From assembly GCF_008693385.1 (NCBI RefSeq), contig NZ_CP044067.1, forward strand, positions 2,585,501-2,649,500: DNA of 64,000 nt. Reading direction: 5' to 3'. The notes beneath the pieces were generated by a model. The model saw only the letters and a list, made by a program, of their open reading frames with translations, searched no databases and was not told the DNA's origin. The DNA comes from Cupriavidus pauculus (GTDB lineage: Bacteria > Pseudomonadota > Gammaproteobacteria > Burkholderiales > Burkholderiaceae). Position numbers and translations under genes: made by a program. Positions 52,404 through 60,184 of the stretch are shown here, one piece after another; positions within the stretch are counted from its first letter, which is position 1; every line of letters begins with the position of its first letter.

Positions 52404-53690
52404 ATGCCGCCATCCATACGTTCGACCGCGTCGTACCTGTTGTTGATCCAGGGCAGCAACTACCTGTTTCCGCTCGTCCTGCTGCCGTTTCTGGGCCACA
52501 AGCTGGGCGTGCGCGAGTTCGGCGTGCTGGCCTACTGCCAGGCGCTGGCGCAATACCTGATTCTTCTGACCGACTACGGCCACAACCTCTCCGCGACGCG
52601 CGTGGTGTCGCTCAGGCGCGACGACCCGGCGGCCGTCGCCGAAGTGTTCTCCGCGACGATGCTGGCCAAGCTGCTGCTGTTGCTCGGCGCGGCAGTGCTG
52701 ATGGGCGGCGCACTGCTCGGCCTGCCCGATCTCCGCGAGCACTGGACCATTCTCGCCGCGGCATTCGTCGGCGTCGTCGCCAATGCGGTCACGCCTATCT
52801 GGCTCTATCAGGGGCTGGAGAGGATGAAGACGCTGGTATTGCCCAACTTCGTCTCCAAGGCAGCAAGCCTCGGCTGCGTGATGTTGTGGGTCAAGTCGCC
52901 CGGCGACGCGGCGCTGGCCGCGCTCGGTATCAGCGTGGGCACCGCGATGCTTGCCGCCGCGGCGCTGTGGGGCGTCGTGCGCGGGCGGATGGCGTCGCTG
53001 GTCAGGGTCCCGTGGACGGCGGTCACGGCATCGTTGCGTGACGGCTTTCCGATGTTCCTGTCGCTGGTGCTCGTCAGCTTCTACGTGAACTTCAACGCGA
53101 TCCTGCTCAACCACTTTCACGGACCGGTCGCGGTGGGCCAGTTCTCGATGGCGGACAAGATCCGCATCGCGGGCCAGACCATTTTCACGGTGCTGGGCAC
53201 CGCGTTCTATCCGCGCATCAGCCAGTACAACGTGACCAACCCCGCGGCCGCGCGCGCGCTGATGCGCCGTGCGATGGTGGTGGTCTTCGCATGCTCCTGC
53301 TCGATGTTCGTGTTCGTGGAGGTGTTCGCGGGCATGGGCATTCGCATGTGGCTGGGCGAGCCGTTCCATGACGCAATTCTGCTGCTGCGGCTGGAGGCCG
53401 TGCTGCTGCCGCTGACGAGCGTGGCGTTCATCTACGGCAATCTGGGGCTGATGGCGCTGGGTCACCATCGCACGGTCCGGAACATCTATGCCGCGGTCAC
53501 GCTGCTGCATCTGATCTACGTGGTGCCCTTCGTACTGTACCTGGGGGCCGAGGGCACGGTGATCTCCGTGATCCTTACCGAACTGGCGGGCGCCATCGCG
53601 TTCTGCCTCTGCTACCGGCGCGCGACGAACGGCGGCGCGCCCGCACCACGCACGCATGAATCCCCAACTGTGAAGGAGATGCAGGTATGA
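52404..53690 (+). CDS. wzx: Polysaccharide flippase (Wzx/RfbX family)
   Basis: A 428-residue protein with about 12 membrane helices and the flippase N-terminus [39 protein letters not shown]. It turns lipid-linked repeat units across the inner membrane. I chose the ATG at 52404, with GAAGG eight bases upstream, over an in-frame GTG two codons earlier. The last codons overlap rfbA by four bases (ATGA). Confidence 0.9.
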   Translation: MPPSIRSTASYLLLIQGSNYLFPLVLLPFLGHKLGVREFGVLAYCQALAQYLILLTDYGHNLSATRVVSLRRDDPAAVAEVFSATMLAKLLLLLGAAVLMGGALLGLPDLREHWTILAAAFVGVVANAVTPIWLYQGLERMKTLVLPNFVSKAASLGCVMLWVKSPGDAALAALGISVGTAMLAAAALWGVVRGRMASLVRVPWTAVTASLRDGFPMFLSLVLVSFYVNFNAILLNHFHGPVAVGQFSMADKIRIAGQTIFTVLGTAFYPRISQYNVTNPAAARALMRRAMVVVFACSCSMFVFVEVFAGMGIRMWLGEPFHDAILLLRLEAVLLPLTSVAFIYGNLGLMALGHHRTVRNIYAAVTLLHLIYVVPFVLYLGAEGTVISVILTELAGAIAFCLCYRRATNGGAPAPRTHESPTVKEMQV

Positions 53691-54574
53691 CACGCAAGGG
53701 CATCATTCTCGCCGGCGGTTCCGGCACGCGGCTGTACCCGGTCACGCAATGCATCTCCAAACAGCTGCTGCCCGTGTACGACAAGCCGATGATCTACTAC
53801 CCGCTCACCACGCTGATGGTGGCCGGCATTCGCGACGTGCTGATCATCTCCACGCCGCAGGACACGCCGCGCTTTGCCTCGCTGCTTGGCGACGGGAGGC
53901 AGTGGGGCATGAACCTCCACTACGCGGAGCAGCCTTCGCCGGACGGCCTCGCGCAGGCATTCATCATCGGCCGCGACTTCGTCGGCCGCGACCCGTCGGC
54001 GCTGATCCTCGGCGACAACATCTACTACGGCCACGATCTCGCCCGCATGCTGACCCGTTCCGGCCGGCGCGAGGAGGGTGCCACCGTGTTCGCGTATCAC
54101 GTACACGATCCCGAACGCTACGGCGTGGTGGAGTTTGACGAGGACTTTCGCGCGTTGTCCATCGAGGAGAAGCCCGCCACGCCGCGGTCCAGCTACGCGG
54201 TGACGGGGCTCTACTTCTATGACAACGCGGTGTGCGACATCGCCGCGGACATTCGCCCCTCGGCGCGCGGGGAGCTCGAGATCACCGAGGTGAACTCGCG
54301 CTACCTTGCGGCGGGCAAGCTGAACGTCGACATCATGGGCCGTGGCTACGCGTGGTTCGATACGGGCACGCACGACTCGCTGATCGATGCCGCGCAGATG
54401 GTCGCCACGTTGCAGAAGCGCCAGGGCCTGATGGTCGCGTGTCCCGAGGAGATTGCATTCCGGCGGCGCTGGATCGACGACGAACAGGTCGAGCGCCTTG
54501 CCACGCCGCTCGGCAAGAGCCACTACGGCAAGTACCTGCGGCAGCTGGTCGCGGAAACGCCGCGCGTCAGATAA
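53687..54574 (+). CDS. rfbA: Glucose-1-phosphate thymidylyltransferase
   Basis: A 295-residue RmlA/RfbA, normal length. The motifs [16 protein letters not shown] (residues 5-20), [16 protein letters not shown] and [15 protein letters not shown] are all present. It makes dTDP-glucose from glucose-1-phosphate, the first step to dTDP-rhamnose. Its three partner genes rfbB, rfbD and rfbC are about 16 kb away in the opposite arm of the locus, so the pathway brackets the exopolysaccharide genes. It is the last gene of the rightward operon. Confidence 0.95.
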   Translation: MTRKGIILAGGSGTRLYPVTQCISKQLLPVYDKPMIYYPLTTLMVAGIRDVLIISTPQDTPRFASLLGDGRQWGMNLHYAEQPSPDGLAQAFIIGRDFVGRDPSALILGDNIYYGHDLARMLTRSGRREEGATVFAYHVHDPERYGVVEFDEDFRALSIEEKPATPRSSYAVTGLYFYDNAVCDIAADIRPSARGELEITEVNSRYLAAGKLNVDIMGRGYAWFDTGTHDSLIDAAQMVATLQKRQGLMVACPEEIAFRRRWIDDEQVERLATPLGKSHYGKYLRQLVAETPRVR

Positions 54575-54576
54575 GG

Positions 54577-54625
54577 CGGCGTTATTGGGGGGGGCGGCGC
54601 TATTGGGGGAACGGCGCTATTGGGG
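54577..54625. repeat. Three imperfect tandem copies of a 17-18-bp unit at convergent gene ends
   Basis: Units with the core CGGCG-C/T-TATTGGGG begin at 54577, 54595 and 54612. The first starts 3 bases after the rfbA stop; the third contains the stop codon of the convergent beta-helix gene. G-runs of 4-8 follow each core. Confidence 0.8.
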
Positions 54626-55870
54626 ACGTCGATAGGAAGACCGCACCTGGGGTAACCGGCTCGCGTCGGCCCCGGCAACCTGAACCGATCCCCCGCCGGA
54701 ACACCCTGACGGCCCGGACATACCCGCGCCATCGAGCGTATTCCCGCCGCAGTTGAATTGCTCGGCCGTACAGTTGCGGTAGAGCAGCGCGATCGGCGTC
54801 CCGCCGATGGCGCCGAAACGGTTGCCGGTAATGCCGACCCCGCAGATATTGCCCTGTACCCGAAAGCCGTCGAACCGCGTGCGGATGATCTGGTTGCCCA
54901 TGATCTGCAGCCGCGACACGCTGCCGCTGTCCGTATTGATGTCGATGGCTGCGTGCCCGGTCGCCATGCGGTTGTTCCCGGGTTGCGTCGCGTTCTGGTC
55001 GTCGGCAATCGAGTTGCTGGCAATCAGCACGTTGGAGGCATCCATCGTCCGATAGCCATCCTCCTGCGCCACCATGATGGCCGCGGCCTTCTGCACGCCC
55101 TCCACCCAGTTGCCGACGACGGTCACGTCCGCGCTGCCGACCACCGCGACGCCGCGTCCCCACGCGTTGCCGGCCAGATAGTTGCCGGTCACGTAGATGT
55201 TCCGCGTCTGCTCGCCATCGCGCTGATAGCTGACGATCCCCACCATGTCGTCGCCGGTGGCCGTCACGGAGGAGTCCTGCACGAGCACGTCCTGCGACCC
55301 GCCCGTGATGTGAATGCCGTCGGCCAGCGTCCCGCTGACCTTGTCCCCGATCAGCGCGATGCTTCGGCCCCGCGACACGAAGATGCCGGCGCTGGCGCCA
55401 CCCTGGATCGTGACGTCGAGCACCTGAATGCCTTCGCCGTCGACGACCACTTTCGCCGATGTCGCCGACTCCAGCCGCTGCGTGCCGACGCCGCGCAGCG
55501 TCAGCCCCACGAGCGTCGAGTTTCGTCCGTTCATGACAATGGCCTGCTGATCCGGATTGGTCGCGACGAAGGTCGCCCCGTAGCCGGACACGACGACCTG
55601 CTCCCGGCTCACGGTCAGCACGCGGCTGACCGTATAGGTGCCCGGCGCGAGCACCAGCCGCTGGCCCGACTGCAGGGTATCGAGTGCCGATTGCAGTGCA
55701 TCGGTCTGATCCTGGCCGCTGGGGCCAAAGGAGACATCGGCAGGTGCCCCAACCGCCGAAGGGATCGGATCCGGCACATGCCACAGGTCCAACCGGGTCA
55801 CTGCACCGGCCCCTGCGAGCGCAACGAGCGCCAGACCGGTCCACAGGGTTCTACGCAAGACAAGTTTCAT
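54617..55870 (-). CDS. Right-handed parallel beta-helix protein, secreted or membrane-anchored
   Basis: A 417-residue protein. A hydrophobic N-terminus (LWTGLALVALAGAGAV, about residues 8-25) may be a signal peptide or anchor. The body has regular short-strand repeats (GNYLAGNAWGRGVAVVG, GNWVEGVQKAAAIMVAQ, GNQIIRTRFDGFRVQGN) typical of pectate-lyase-like beta-helices. Such folds act as polysaccharide lyases, hydrolases or epimerases; the catalytic residues cannot be assigned. Four cysteines cluster near the C-terminus. It converges on rfbA, so a role in polymer trimming or release is plausible. The ATG at 55870 was chosen over one four codons upstream. Confidence 0.75.
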   Translation of the reverse strand: MKLVLRRTLWTGLALVALAGAGAVTRLDLWHVPDPIPSAVGAPADVSFGPSGQDQTDALQSALDTLQSGQRLVLAPGTYTVSRVLTVSREQVVVSGYGATFVATNPDQQAIVMNGRNSTLVGLTLRGVGTQRLESATSAKVVVDGEGIQVLDVTIQGGASAGIFVSRGRSIALIGDKVSGTLADGIHITGGSQDVLVQDSSVTATGDDMVGIVSYQRDGEQTRNIYVTGNYLAGNAWGRGVAVVGSADVTVVGNWVEGVQKAAAIMVAQEDGYRTMDASNVLIASNSIADDQNATQPGNNRMATGHAAIDINTDSGSVSRLQIMGNQIIRTRFDGFRVQGNICGVGITGNRFGAIGGTPIALLYRNCTAEQFNCGGNTLDGAGMSGPSGCSGGGSVQVAGADASRLPQVRSSYRRPQ

Positions 55871-56197
55871 AGGTGCCAGCATACGTGCTGACGCGCCGGA
55901 CGGCGGCTGTCTTGAACCGGTTGTCCGGAATGGACGAGATGTTGTCGGAACCCGAATGGGGCAACCGCATGTCGATAGGCGTGTTGCGATGCAAGTCCAC
56001 ACCCGCGATGGTGCCTACGTGCGGTTCTGCGTACAAAATCGGCCAAAGTGGCGTCAAAAAGTCTCTCATCCGGCCCTTTTTGCGGCCGTTGTTGCTGCCA
56101 AGCACTACGTACTATTACCTAATGCTGCATTGCGCCAATCCTTTTGCTACAATTCGGGAAAACCCCATAAGGGTTATCCCTAGGAAGGAAGAACGCC
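55871..56197. other. Intergenic region with promoter of the 61-codon gene
   Basis: This 327-bp divergent gap separates the beta-helix gene from a small gene. Its last 60 bases carry an extended -10 element and a ribosome site for the small gene. I see no further gene or clear operator. The promoter of the beta-helix gene must also lie here but I could not assign it. Confidence 0.5.
56145..56153 (+). promoter_or_regulatory. Extended -10 promoter of the 61-codon gene
   Basis: TGCTACAAT matches the extended -10 form TGn-TATAAT with one mismatch (TACAAT). No good -35 lies 17 bases upstream, as is usual for extended -10 promoters. A 5' leader of about 38 bases would follow, containing a weak AACCC/GGGTT hairpin (56161-56175). 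Confidence 0.55.
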
Positions 56198-56383
56198 ATG
56201 AACACGAACTCCGATATCAAGATCACCGACCAACTCGAGCGCGAACTGATCGAGCGCGAACTGGGCTCGCAAAGCCTCGGCTTCGCCAACGACGTCAAGC
56301 GCGTCATCGCCGCTGTGCAGAACGTCTTCACCCGCCTGCAAGCCGAAGCCCGCAAGGCCAAGGTTGTCTACGCAAACGGCTGA
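56198..56383 (+). CDS. Small conserved-looking hypothetical protein, 61 residues
   Basis: I do not recognise this protein. It is 61 residues, highly charged and predicted helical: an acidic N-terminal half (DIKITDQLERELIERELG) and a basic C-terminal half (VFTRLQAEARKAKVVYANG). There is no membrane segment or cysteine. The strong ribosome site AGGAAGGAAG, 8 bases before the ATG, together with an extended -10 promoter and a terminator 80 bases after the stop, argues that it is a real monocistronic gene. It could be a small regulator or a protein-binding peptide. The 3' region is structured, so part of the transcript may also act as RNA. Confidence 0.7.
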   Translation: MNTNSDIKITDQLERELIERELGSQSLGFANDVKRVIAAVQNVFTRLQAEARKAKVVYANG

Positions 56384-56515
56384 TCGCAGCAAGCTAGTTG
56401 GATCGGGTCGCTGTCCAGCGACCAGGTAGTACGCGGCATCGCAAGGTGCCGCACCCCATTGAACCGGCCCGCCGCCACACCTCTCGTGTGAGCGGCGGGC
56501 CGGTTTTGCTTTTTG
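56384..56515 (+). ncRNA. Structured 3' region of the small gene; possible 3'-derived sRNA
   Basis: Three hairpins follow the 61-codon gene. Stem 1 is GGTCGCT/AGCGACC with loop GTCC (56406-56423), stem 2 is GCGGCA/TGCCGC with an 8-base loop (56433-56452), and stem 3 is the terminator. Three stems in 130 bases after such a short gene is more structure than termination needs, and the loops include C-rich CTCTC and GTCC. An sRNA released from the mRNA 3' end, or one read independently, is possible; no internal promoter is evident. Confidence 0.35.
56464..56515 (+). terminator. Rho-independent terminator
   Basis: CCGGCCCGCCGC (56464-56475) pairs perfectly with GCGGCGGGCCGG (56492-56503). An inner CACAC/GTGTG stem extends it to 17 pairs with one bulged A and a CTCTC loop. 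TTTTGCTTTTT follows directly. It ends transcription of the 61-codon gene. Confidence 0.93.
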
Positions 56516-56517
56516 CG

Positions 56518-56560
56518 GGTCACATTTCGACAATGTGACCTATATTCAATTATTTTGAAT
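56518..56560. promoter_or_regulatory. Two adjacent dyads upstream of the isochorismatase-family gene
   Basis: GGTCACATT-TCGAC-AATGTGACC (56518-56540) is a perfect 9-bp inverted repeat with a 5-bp spacer. It is followed after 3 bases by ATTCAA-TTATT-TTGAAT (56544-56560), a perfect 6-bp dyad, also with a 5-bp spacer. They lie about 165-207 bases before the hydrolase start. Neither is followed by a T-run, so operators are more likely than terminators. No regulator gene is adjacent. Confidence 0.55.
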
Positions 56561-56724
56561 AACTATGACAGCGATAGCCGACTTTCTCCGGGAAGGCGAC
56601 CGCTATAGTTCAACCCATGGACAGCGCGGCAACGCAGAGACGGCAAAGCAGCCGAGCAAAGCGAAGCCAGGGCCGCCCAACAACAACCTCAAACTTATTG
56701 AATTACCTTTTCCGGAGAGAAACC

Positions 56725-57423
56725 ATGTCGAACGCCAAGCTGCAAGTCCTGACCCCGCGCAACAGCCAGCTGATCTTCATCGACCATCAGCCCCAGATGG
56801 CCTTCGGCGTGCAGTCGATGGACCGCCAGACCATGAAGAACAATGTCGTGGGCCTGGCCAAGGCAGCAAAGATCTTCGACGTGCCGACCACCATCACCAC
56901 GGTCGAGTCCGATTCGTTCTCCGGCTACACCTACCCCGAACTGCTCGACGTGTTCCCCGGCAAGGAAACGCTGGAGCGCACCTCGATGAACTCGTGGGAC
57001 GACCAGAAGGTGCGTGACGCGCTGGCCGCCAACGGCCGCAGGAAGATCGTCGTGGCCGGTCTGTGGACCGAAGTCTGCAACACCACGTTCGCGCTGAGCG
57101 CGATGCTCGAAGGCGACTACGAGATCTACATGGTGGCCGACGCCTCGGGCGGCACGACCAAGGAAGCGCACGACTACGCGATGCAGCGCATGATCCAGGC
57201 CGGCGTGGTGCCCGTGACGTGGCAGCAGGTGCTGCTCGAGTGGCAGCGCGACTGGAAGAACAAGGAAACGTACGACGCCGTGACGGGCCTGGCCAAGGAA
57301 CACTCGGGCGCCTACGGCATGGGCATCGACTACGCCTACACGATGGTCCACAAGGCCGCCCAGCGCACGCAGACCCCGCACGCATCGATCGCACCGGTCC
57401 ACGCGCCGGTGACCGAATACTGA
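56725..57423 (+). CDS. Isochorismatase-family hydrolase (YcaC-like)
   Basis: A 232-residue cysteine hydrolase of the isochorismatase superfamily. Asp20 (LIFIDHQPQM) and the nucleophile Cys118 (GLWTEVCNTTFAL) are in place; the middle catalytic position is within LERTSMNSWDD. The sequence follows YcaC, whose substrate is unknown. GGAGAG lies 6 bases before the ATG; an upstream in-frame extension lacks a ribosome site and has an unlikely composition. It stands alone, preceded by two strong dyads that suggest dedicated regulation. An amidase-like reaction is possible but unproven. Confidence 0.9.
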   Translation: MSNAKLQVLTPRNSQLIFIDHQPQMAFGVQSMDRQTMKNNVVGLAKAAKIFDVPTTITTVESDSFSGYTYPELLDVFPGKETLERTSMNSWDDQKVRDALAANGRRKIVVAGLWTEVCNTTFALSAMLEGDYEIYMVADASGGTTKEAHDYAMQRMIQAGVVPVTWQQVLLEWQRDWKNKETYDAVTGLAKEHSGAYGMGIDYAYTMVHKAAQRTQTPHASIAPVHAPVTEY

Positions 57424-57478
57424 GAACCCCGCAGATATAAACCGGCAACGATCACGCAGGCGATTCGCGGACAAGACC

Positions 57479-57661
57479 ATGACACGCAACCACAACCTCG
57501 GCCGCAGACTGGAACTGGCCGCCATCGCCTTCGCGACCGGATTCACCACGCACGGCCACACCTCGTCGTCCCTCGGCGTCCTCGCCGGAACGTTCGCGGT
57601 ATGCGCGCTGGTCGCGCGCAGCACGCTCCGCAGGCGCGGGCCGGCGGCCGCGCTTGCGTGA
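57479..57661 (+). CDS. Doubtful 60-codon open frame, possible small membrane protein
   Basis: This frame encodes MTRNHNLGRR then a moderately hydrophobic middle (SLGVLAGTFAVCALVA, about residues 31-46) and a basic, Ala-rich tail. It could be a one-helix membrane peptide. There is no convincing ribosome site or promoter and GC-rich DNA produces such frames by chance, so it is listed only as a candidate. Confidence 0.2.
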   Translation: MTRNHNLGRRLELAAIAFATGFTTHGHTSSSLGVLAGTFAVCALVARSTLRRRGPAAALA

Positions 57662-57682
57662 AGGGGCGTCGGGCCCTCAGGG

Positions 57683-57738
57683 CCACAGGCCCACAGGCCC
57701 ACAGGCCCACAGGCCCACAGGCCCACAGTCCCACAGGC
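57683..57738. repeat. Seven tandem copies of an 8-bp unit CCACAGGC
   Basis: Seven head-to-tail octamers fill 57683-57738; all are CCACAGGC except the sixth, CCACAGTC. The array ends 8 bases before the stop codon of Bug receptor 7, outside any gene. An octamer does not keep a reading frame, consistent with its intergenic position. Confidence 0.92.
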
Positions 57739-57746
57739 CGCCCCCT

Positions 57747-58745
57747 TCAATCCATCTCGATCTGCGCCTCCTTGATGACCTTTGCCCACTTGACTGCCTC
57801 GCTGCGCATCTGGTTCTCCAGCACCGACGGCGGACCGCCTACGAGGTCGAAGCCCATATCGGTCAGGCGGGTGCGGACCTTCGGGTCTTCGAGCGCTTCA
57901 TTGAACGCCGTGTTCAGCTTCGCGACGATCGGGGCCGGTGTGCCGGCCGGGGCAACGAGGCCGTACCAGGCCACGAGCTCGTAGTTCGGCACGCCCGACT
58001 CGGCCACGGTCGGCAGATCGGGGAACTGCGCGAGGCGATTGCTCGTGGTCACGGCCAGCGCGCGCAGCTTGCCGTCCTTCACCATGGGCAAGGCCTCGGG
58101 CGCGATGGCGATCATCATCGTCGTCTGGTTGCCGAGCAGGTCGGCCAGCGCGGGGGCGCCGCCCTTGTAGGGCACGTGCACCAGCTTGGGCAGATTGGCC
58201 AGCTTCTTGAAGAGTTCGCCGCCCAGATGCGCGGGCGTGCCGTTGCCCGCGGACGCATAGGAGGCCTGCGCGCCCTGGCTCGAGAGATAGGGCGTCAGTT
58301 CCTTCATCGACTTCACCGGACTGCTCGAGTTGACGACCACGAGGCTCGGCAGGCGCGTGGCCAGCATCACCGGGCGAAAGTCCTTCAGCGGCGAATACGA
58401 CAGGTTCTTGTACAGGCTTACATTGACGGCCAGCGCGGCCGACGTGCCCAGCAGCAGGGTATAGCCGTCCGCCGGCGCCTTCGCCACGAACGCGGCGCCG
58501 ATATTGCTGCCCGCACCGGGCCGGCTTTCGACGACGACGGGCTGGCCGAACTTCGCGCCGACCCGCTCCCCGAGCGCCCGCGCGAGCAGATCGACGGAGC
58601 CGCCCGCCGGATACGGCACGACGATGCGGATCGGCCTGGACGGAAAGTCGGTGGCTTCGTCCGCGGCATGTGCCGGCGCGACGATGCCCGCTGCGAGCGT
58701 CACTGCGGTCGCGGCCAAGAGGCCCGGCAGGGAAATTCCATGCAT
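57747..58745 (-). CDS. Bug-family (TctC-type) extracytoplasmic solute receptor 7
   Basis: A 332-residue receptor: signal peptide ending near AHA/AD (residue 27), then FPSRPIRIVVPYPAGGSVD, VESRPGAGSNIG, YASAGNGTPAHLGGELF and HVPYKGGAPAL. The ATG at 58745 has GGAG 9 bases upstream; an in-frame ATG 18 codons earlier lacks a ribosome site. It follows an aminotransferase gene by 112 bases in the same direction, with a LysR gene divergent from that pair, so an amino acid or keto acid ligand is a reasonable guess. Confidence 0.9.
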   Translation of the reverse strand: MHGISLPGLLAATAVTLAAGIVAPAHAADEATDFPSRPIRIVVPYPAGGSVDLLARALGERVGAKFGQPVVVESRPGAGSNIGAAFVAKAPADGYTLLLGTSAALAVNVSLYKNLSYSPLKDFRPVMLATRLPSLVVVNSSSPVKSMKELTPYLSSQGAQASYASAGNGTPAHLGGELFKKLANLPKLVHVPYKGGAPALADLLGNQTTMMIAIAPEALPMVKDGKLRALAVTTSNRLAQFPDLPTVAESGVPNYELVAWYGLVAPAGTPAPIVAKLNTAFNEALEDPKVRTRLTDMGFDLVGGPPSVLENQMRSEAVKWAKVIKEAQIEMD

Positions 58746-58857
58746 TGCTTGCTCTCCATGGGAGGATGACCGTGGGCGGTCAAAGTGGGGGTTAAACACA
58801 GGAGCGTGCGCTGGAGCGAGCAGGCGGCCATCGAGGGCCGCTTCATATCGTATTGGT

Positions 58858-60060
58858 TCAGACGAGCATTTCGCATGCCCGTCTCAGGCGCTGGCAGCCT
58901 TCGTCGAGCACCTCGATCGAGGTCGCATACGAAATACGGAAAAACGGCGAGACGCCATAGGCGGCCCCATGCAGGACGGCAACGTTCACCGCGTCCAGCA
59001 GATACAGGATGAAATCCTCGTCGGTCTCGAGCACCTTGCCGTCGGGCGTCTTCTTGCCCAGCAGCGCGGCACACGACGGAAACGCATAGAACGCGCCTTC
59101 GGGCCGGTGGCAGCGGATGCCGGGGATGTCGTTGAGCCAGCCCACGACCTTGTCGCGCCGTTCCTGAAAGATCGCCCGGCGCGGCGCCATGAAGTCCTGC
59201 GGTCCGTTGAGCGCTTCCATGGCGGCCGCCTGGCTGATGGAGGACGGATTCGACGTGCTCTGCGACTGCAGCTTGACCATCGCCTTGACGAGACCGGCCG
59301 GCGCGCCGGCATACCCGATCCGCCAGCCCGTCATCGCGTACGCCTTCGACACGCCATTGAGCGTCAGCGTGCGGTTCTTCAGCGCGGGCTCGACCTGCGC
59401 GGGCGTGCAGAACTCGCGCCCATCGAAGATCAGGTGTTCGTAGATGTCGTCCGACAGTACCCACACATGCGGATGGCGCATCAGCACGTCGGCCAGTGCG
59501 CGCATTTCTTCACGCGTGTAGATCGCGCCGCTGGGATTGTTCGGCGCGTTCAGGATGACCCACTTCGTGCGCGGCGTTATCGCGCGGTCGAGGTCTTCGG
59601 GCTGCAGCTTGAATCCGCATCCTGCGGGGCAGGGCACGATGACCGGCGTACCGCCGGCCAGCAGCACGATGTCGGGATACGACACCCAGTAGGGCGACGG
59701 CACGATGACTTCGTCGCCGGCTTCCACTGTGCACATCAGCGCATTGAAGATGATCTGCTTGGCGCCCGTGCCCACGATCAGTTCGGACGGCTTGTAGTCG
59801 AGGCCGTTGTCGCGCAGGAACTTGTCGCGGATGGCGAGCTTGAGGTCCGGCGTGCCGCCGACGTCGGTGTACTTGGTCTTGGACGCGGCCATCGCGCGGA
59901 TGACCGCTTCGGTCACGTTGGCGGGCGTATCGAAGTCCGGCTCGCCGCTGGTCAGGCCGACGATGTCGCGGCCCGTCTCGCGCAGTTCGCGCGCGCGCTG
60001 GCCTGCCATGGAGCTCGGAGAGGGTTTGATGCGGCGGATTCGGGCAGCAAGGTTCGGCAT
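58858..60060 (-). CDS. Class I pyridoxal-phosphate aminotransferase (aspartate aminotransferase-like)
   Basis: A 400-residue fold-type I aminotransferase of the 1-beta aspartate/prephenate group. The PLP lysine is K239 in NGVSKAYAMTGWRIGY; N175 (NAPNNPSG), D204 and Y207 (SDDIYEH) are the usual cofactor contacts. It should exchange an amino group between an amino acid and 2-oxoglutarate or oxaloacetate. It lies upstream of Bug receptor 7 on the same strand and divergent from a LysR gene, which suggests a specialised catabolic rather than housekeeping role. Confidence 0.9.
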   Translation of the reverse strand: MPNLAARIRRIKPSPSSMAGQRARELRETGRDIVGLTSGEPDFDTPANVTEAVIRAMAASKTKYTDVGGTPDLKLAIRDKFLRDNGLDYKPSELIVGTGAKQIIFNALMCTVEAGDEVIVPSPYWVSYPDIVLLAGGTPVIVPCPAGCGFKLQPEDLDRAITPRTKWVILNAPNNPSGAIYTREEMRALADVLMRHPHVWVLSDDIYEHLIFDGREFCTPAQVEPALKNRTLTLNGVSKAYAMTGWRIGYAGAPAGLVKAMVKLQSQSTSNPSSISQAAAMEALNGPQDFMAPRRAIFQERRDKVVGWLNDIPGIRCHRPEGAFYAFPSCAALLGKKTPDGKVLETDEDFILYLLDAVNVAVLHGAAYGVSPFFRISYATSIEVLDEGCQRLRRACEMLV

Positions 60061-60148
60061 GGTGTGCGGGGTGGGCAGGTCGGAAAAAACAGGCCGGGTG
60101 CGAAAAGTTTATGTGGGCCGGCTATTCGGTACAAATTATTAGTTTTTG

Positions 60149-60177
60149 TTGACTATTCGTTTTTGCAGATATATTTT
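60149..60177 (+). promoter_or_regulatory. Promoter of the LysR gene, very close to its start codon
   Basis: TTGACT (60149-60154) and TATTTT (60172-60177) are 17 bases apart; a TATATT at 60170-60175 is an alternative -10. Transcription would begin about 60182-60185, at the ATG itself (60185). Two CTATTCG repeats, at 60122-60128 and 60153-60159, 31 bases apart, may be regulator half-sites. Confidence 0.5.
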
Positions 60178-60184
60178 TCGAGGC

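Larger units (their letters stand above)
57424..57746. other. Convergent gap containing an octamer array and a doubtful small frame
   Basis: This 323-bp gap lies between the convergent hydrolase and Bug receptor 7 genes. It holds an 8-bp tandem array near its right end and a possible 60-codon frame. No terminator hairpin with a T-run is evident on either strand. Confidence 0.5.

Noticed and set aside
50784..53693. A 969-codon antisense frame across the polymerase and flippase genes
   Set aside because: Extreme Arg/Gln/His content and no family features; the sense strand has membrane proteins whose codon bias opens the opposite frame.
57683..57738. CRISPR array
   Set aside because: The units are 8 bp and directly adjacent with no spacers, and no cas gene is present.
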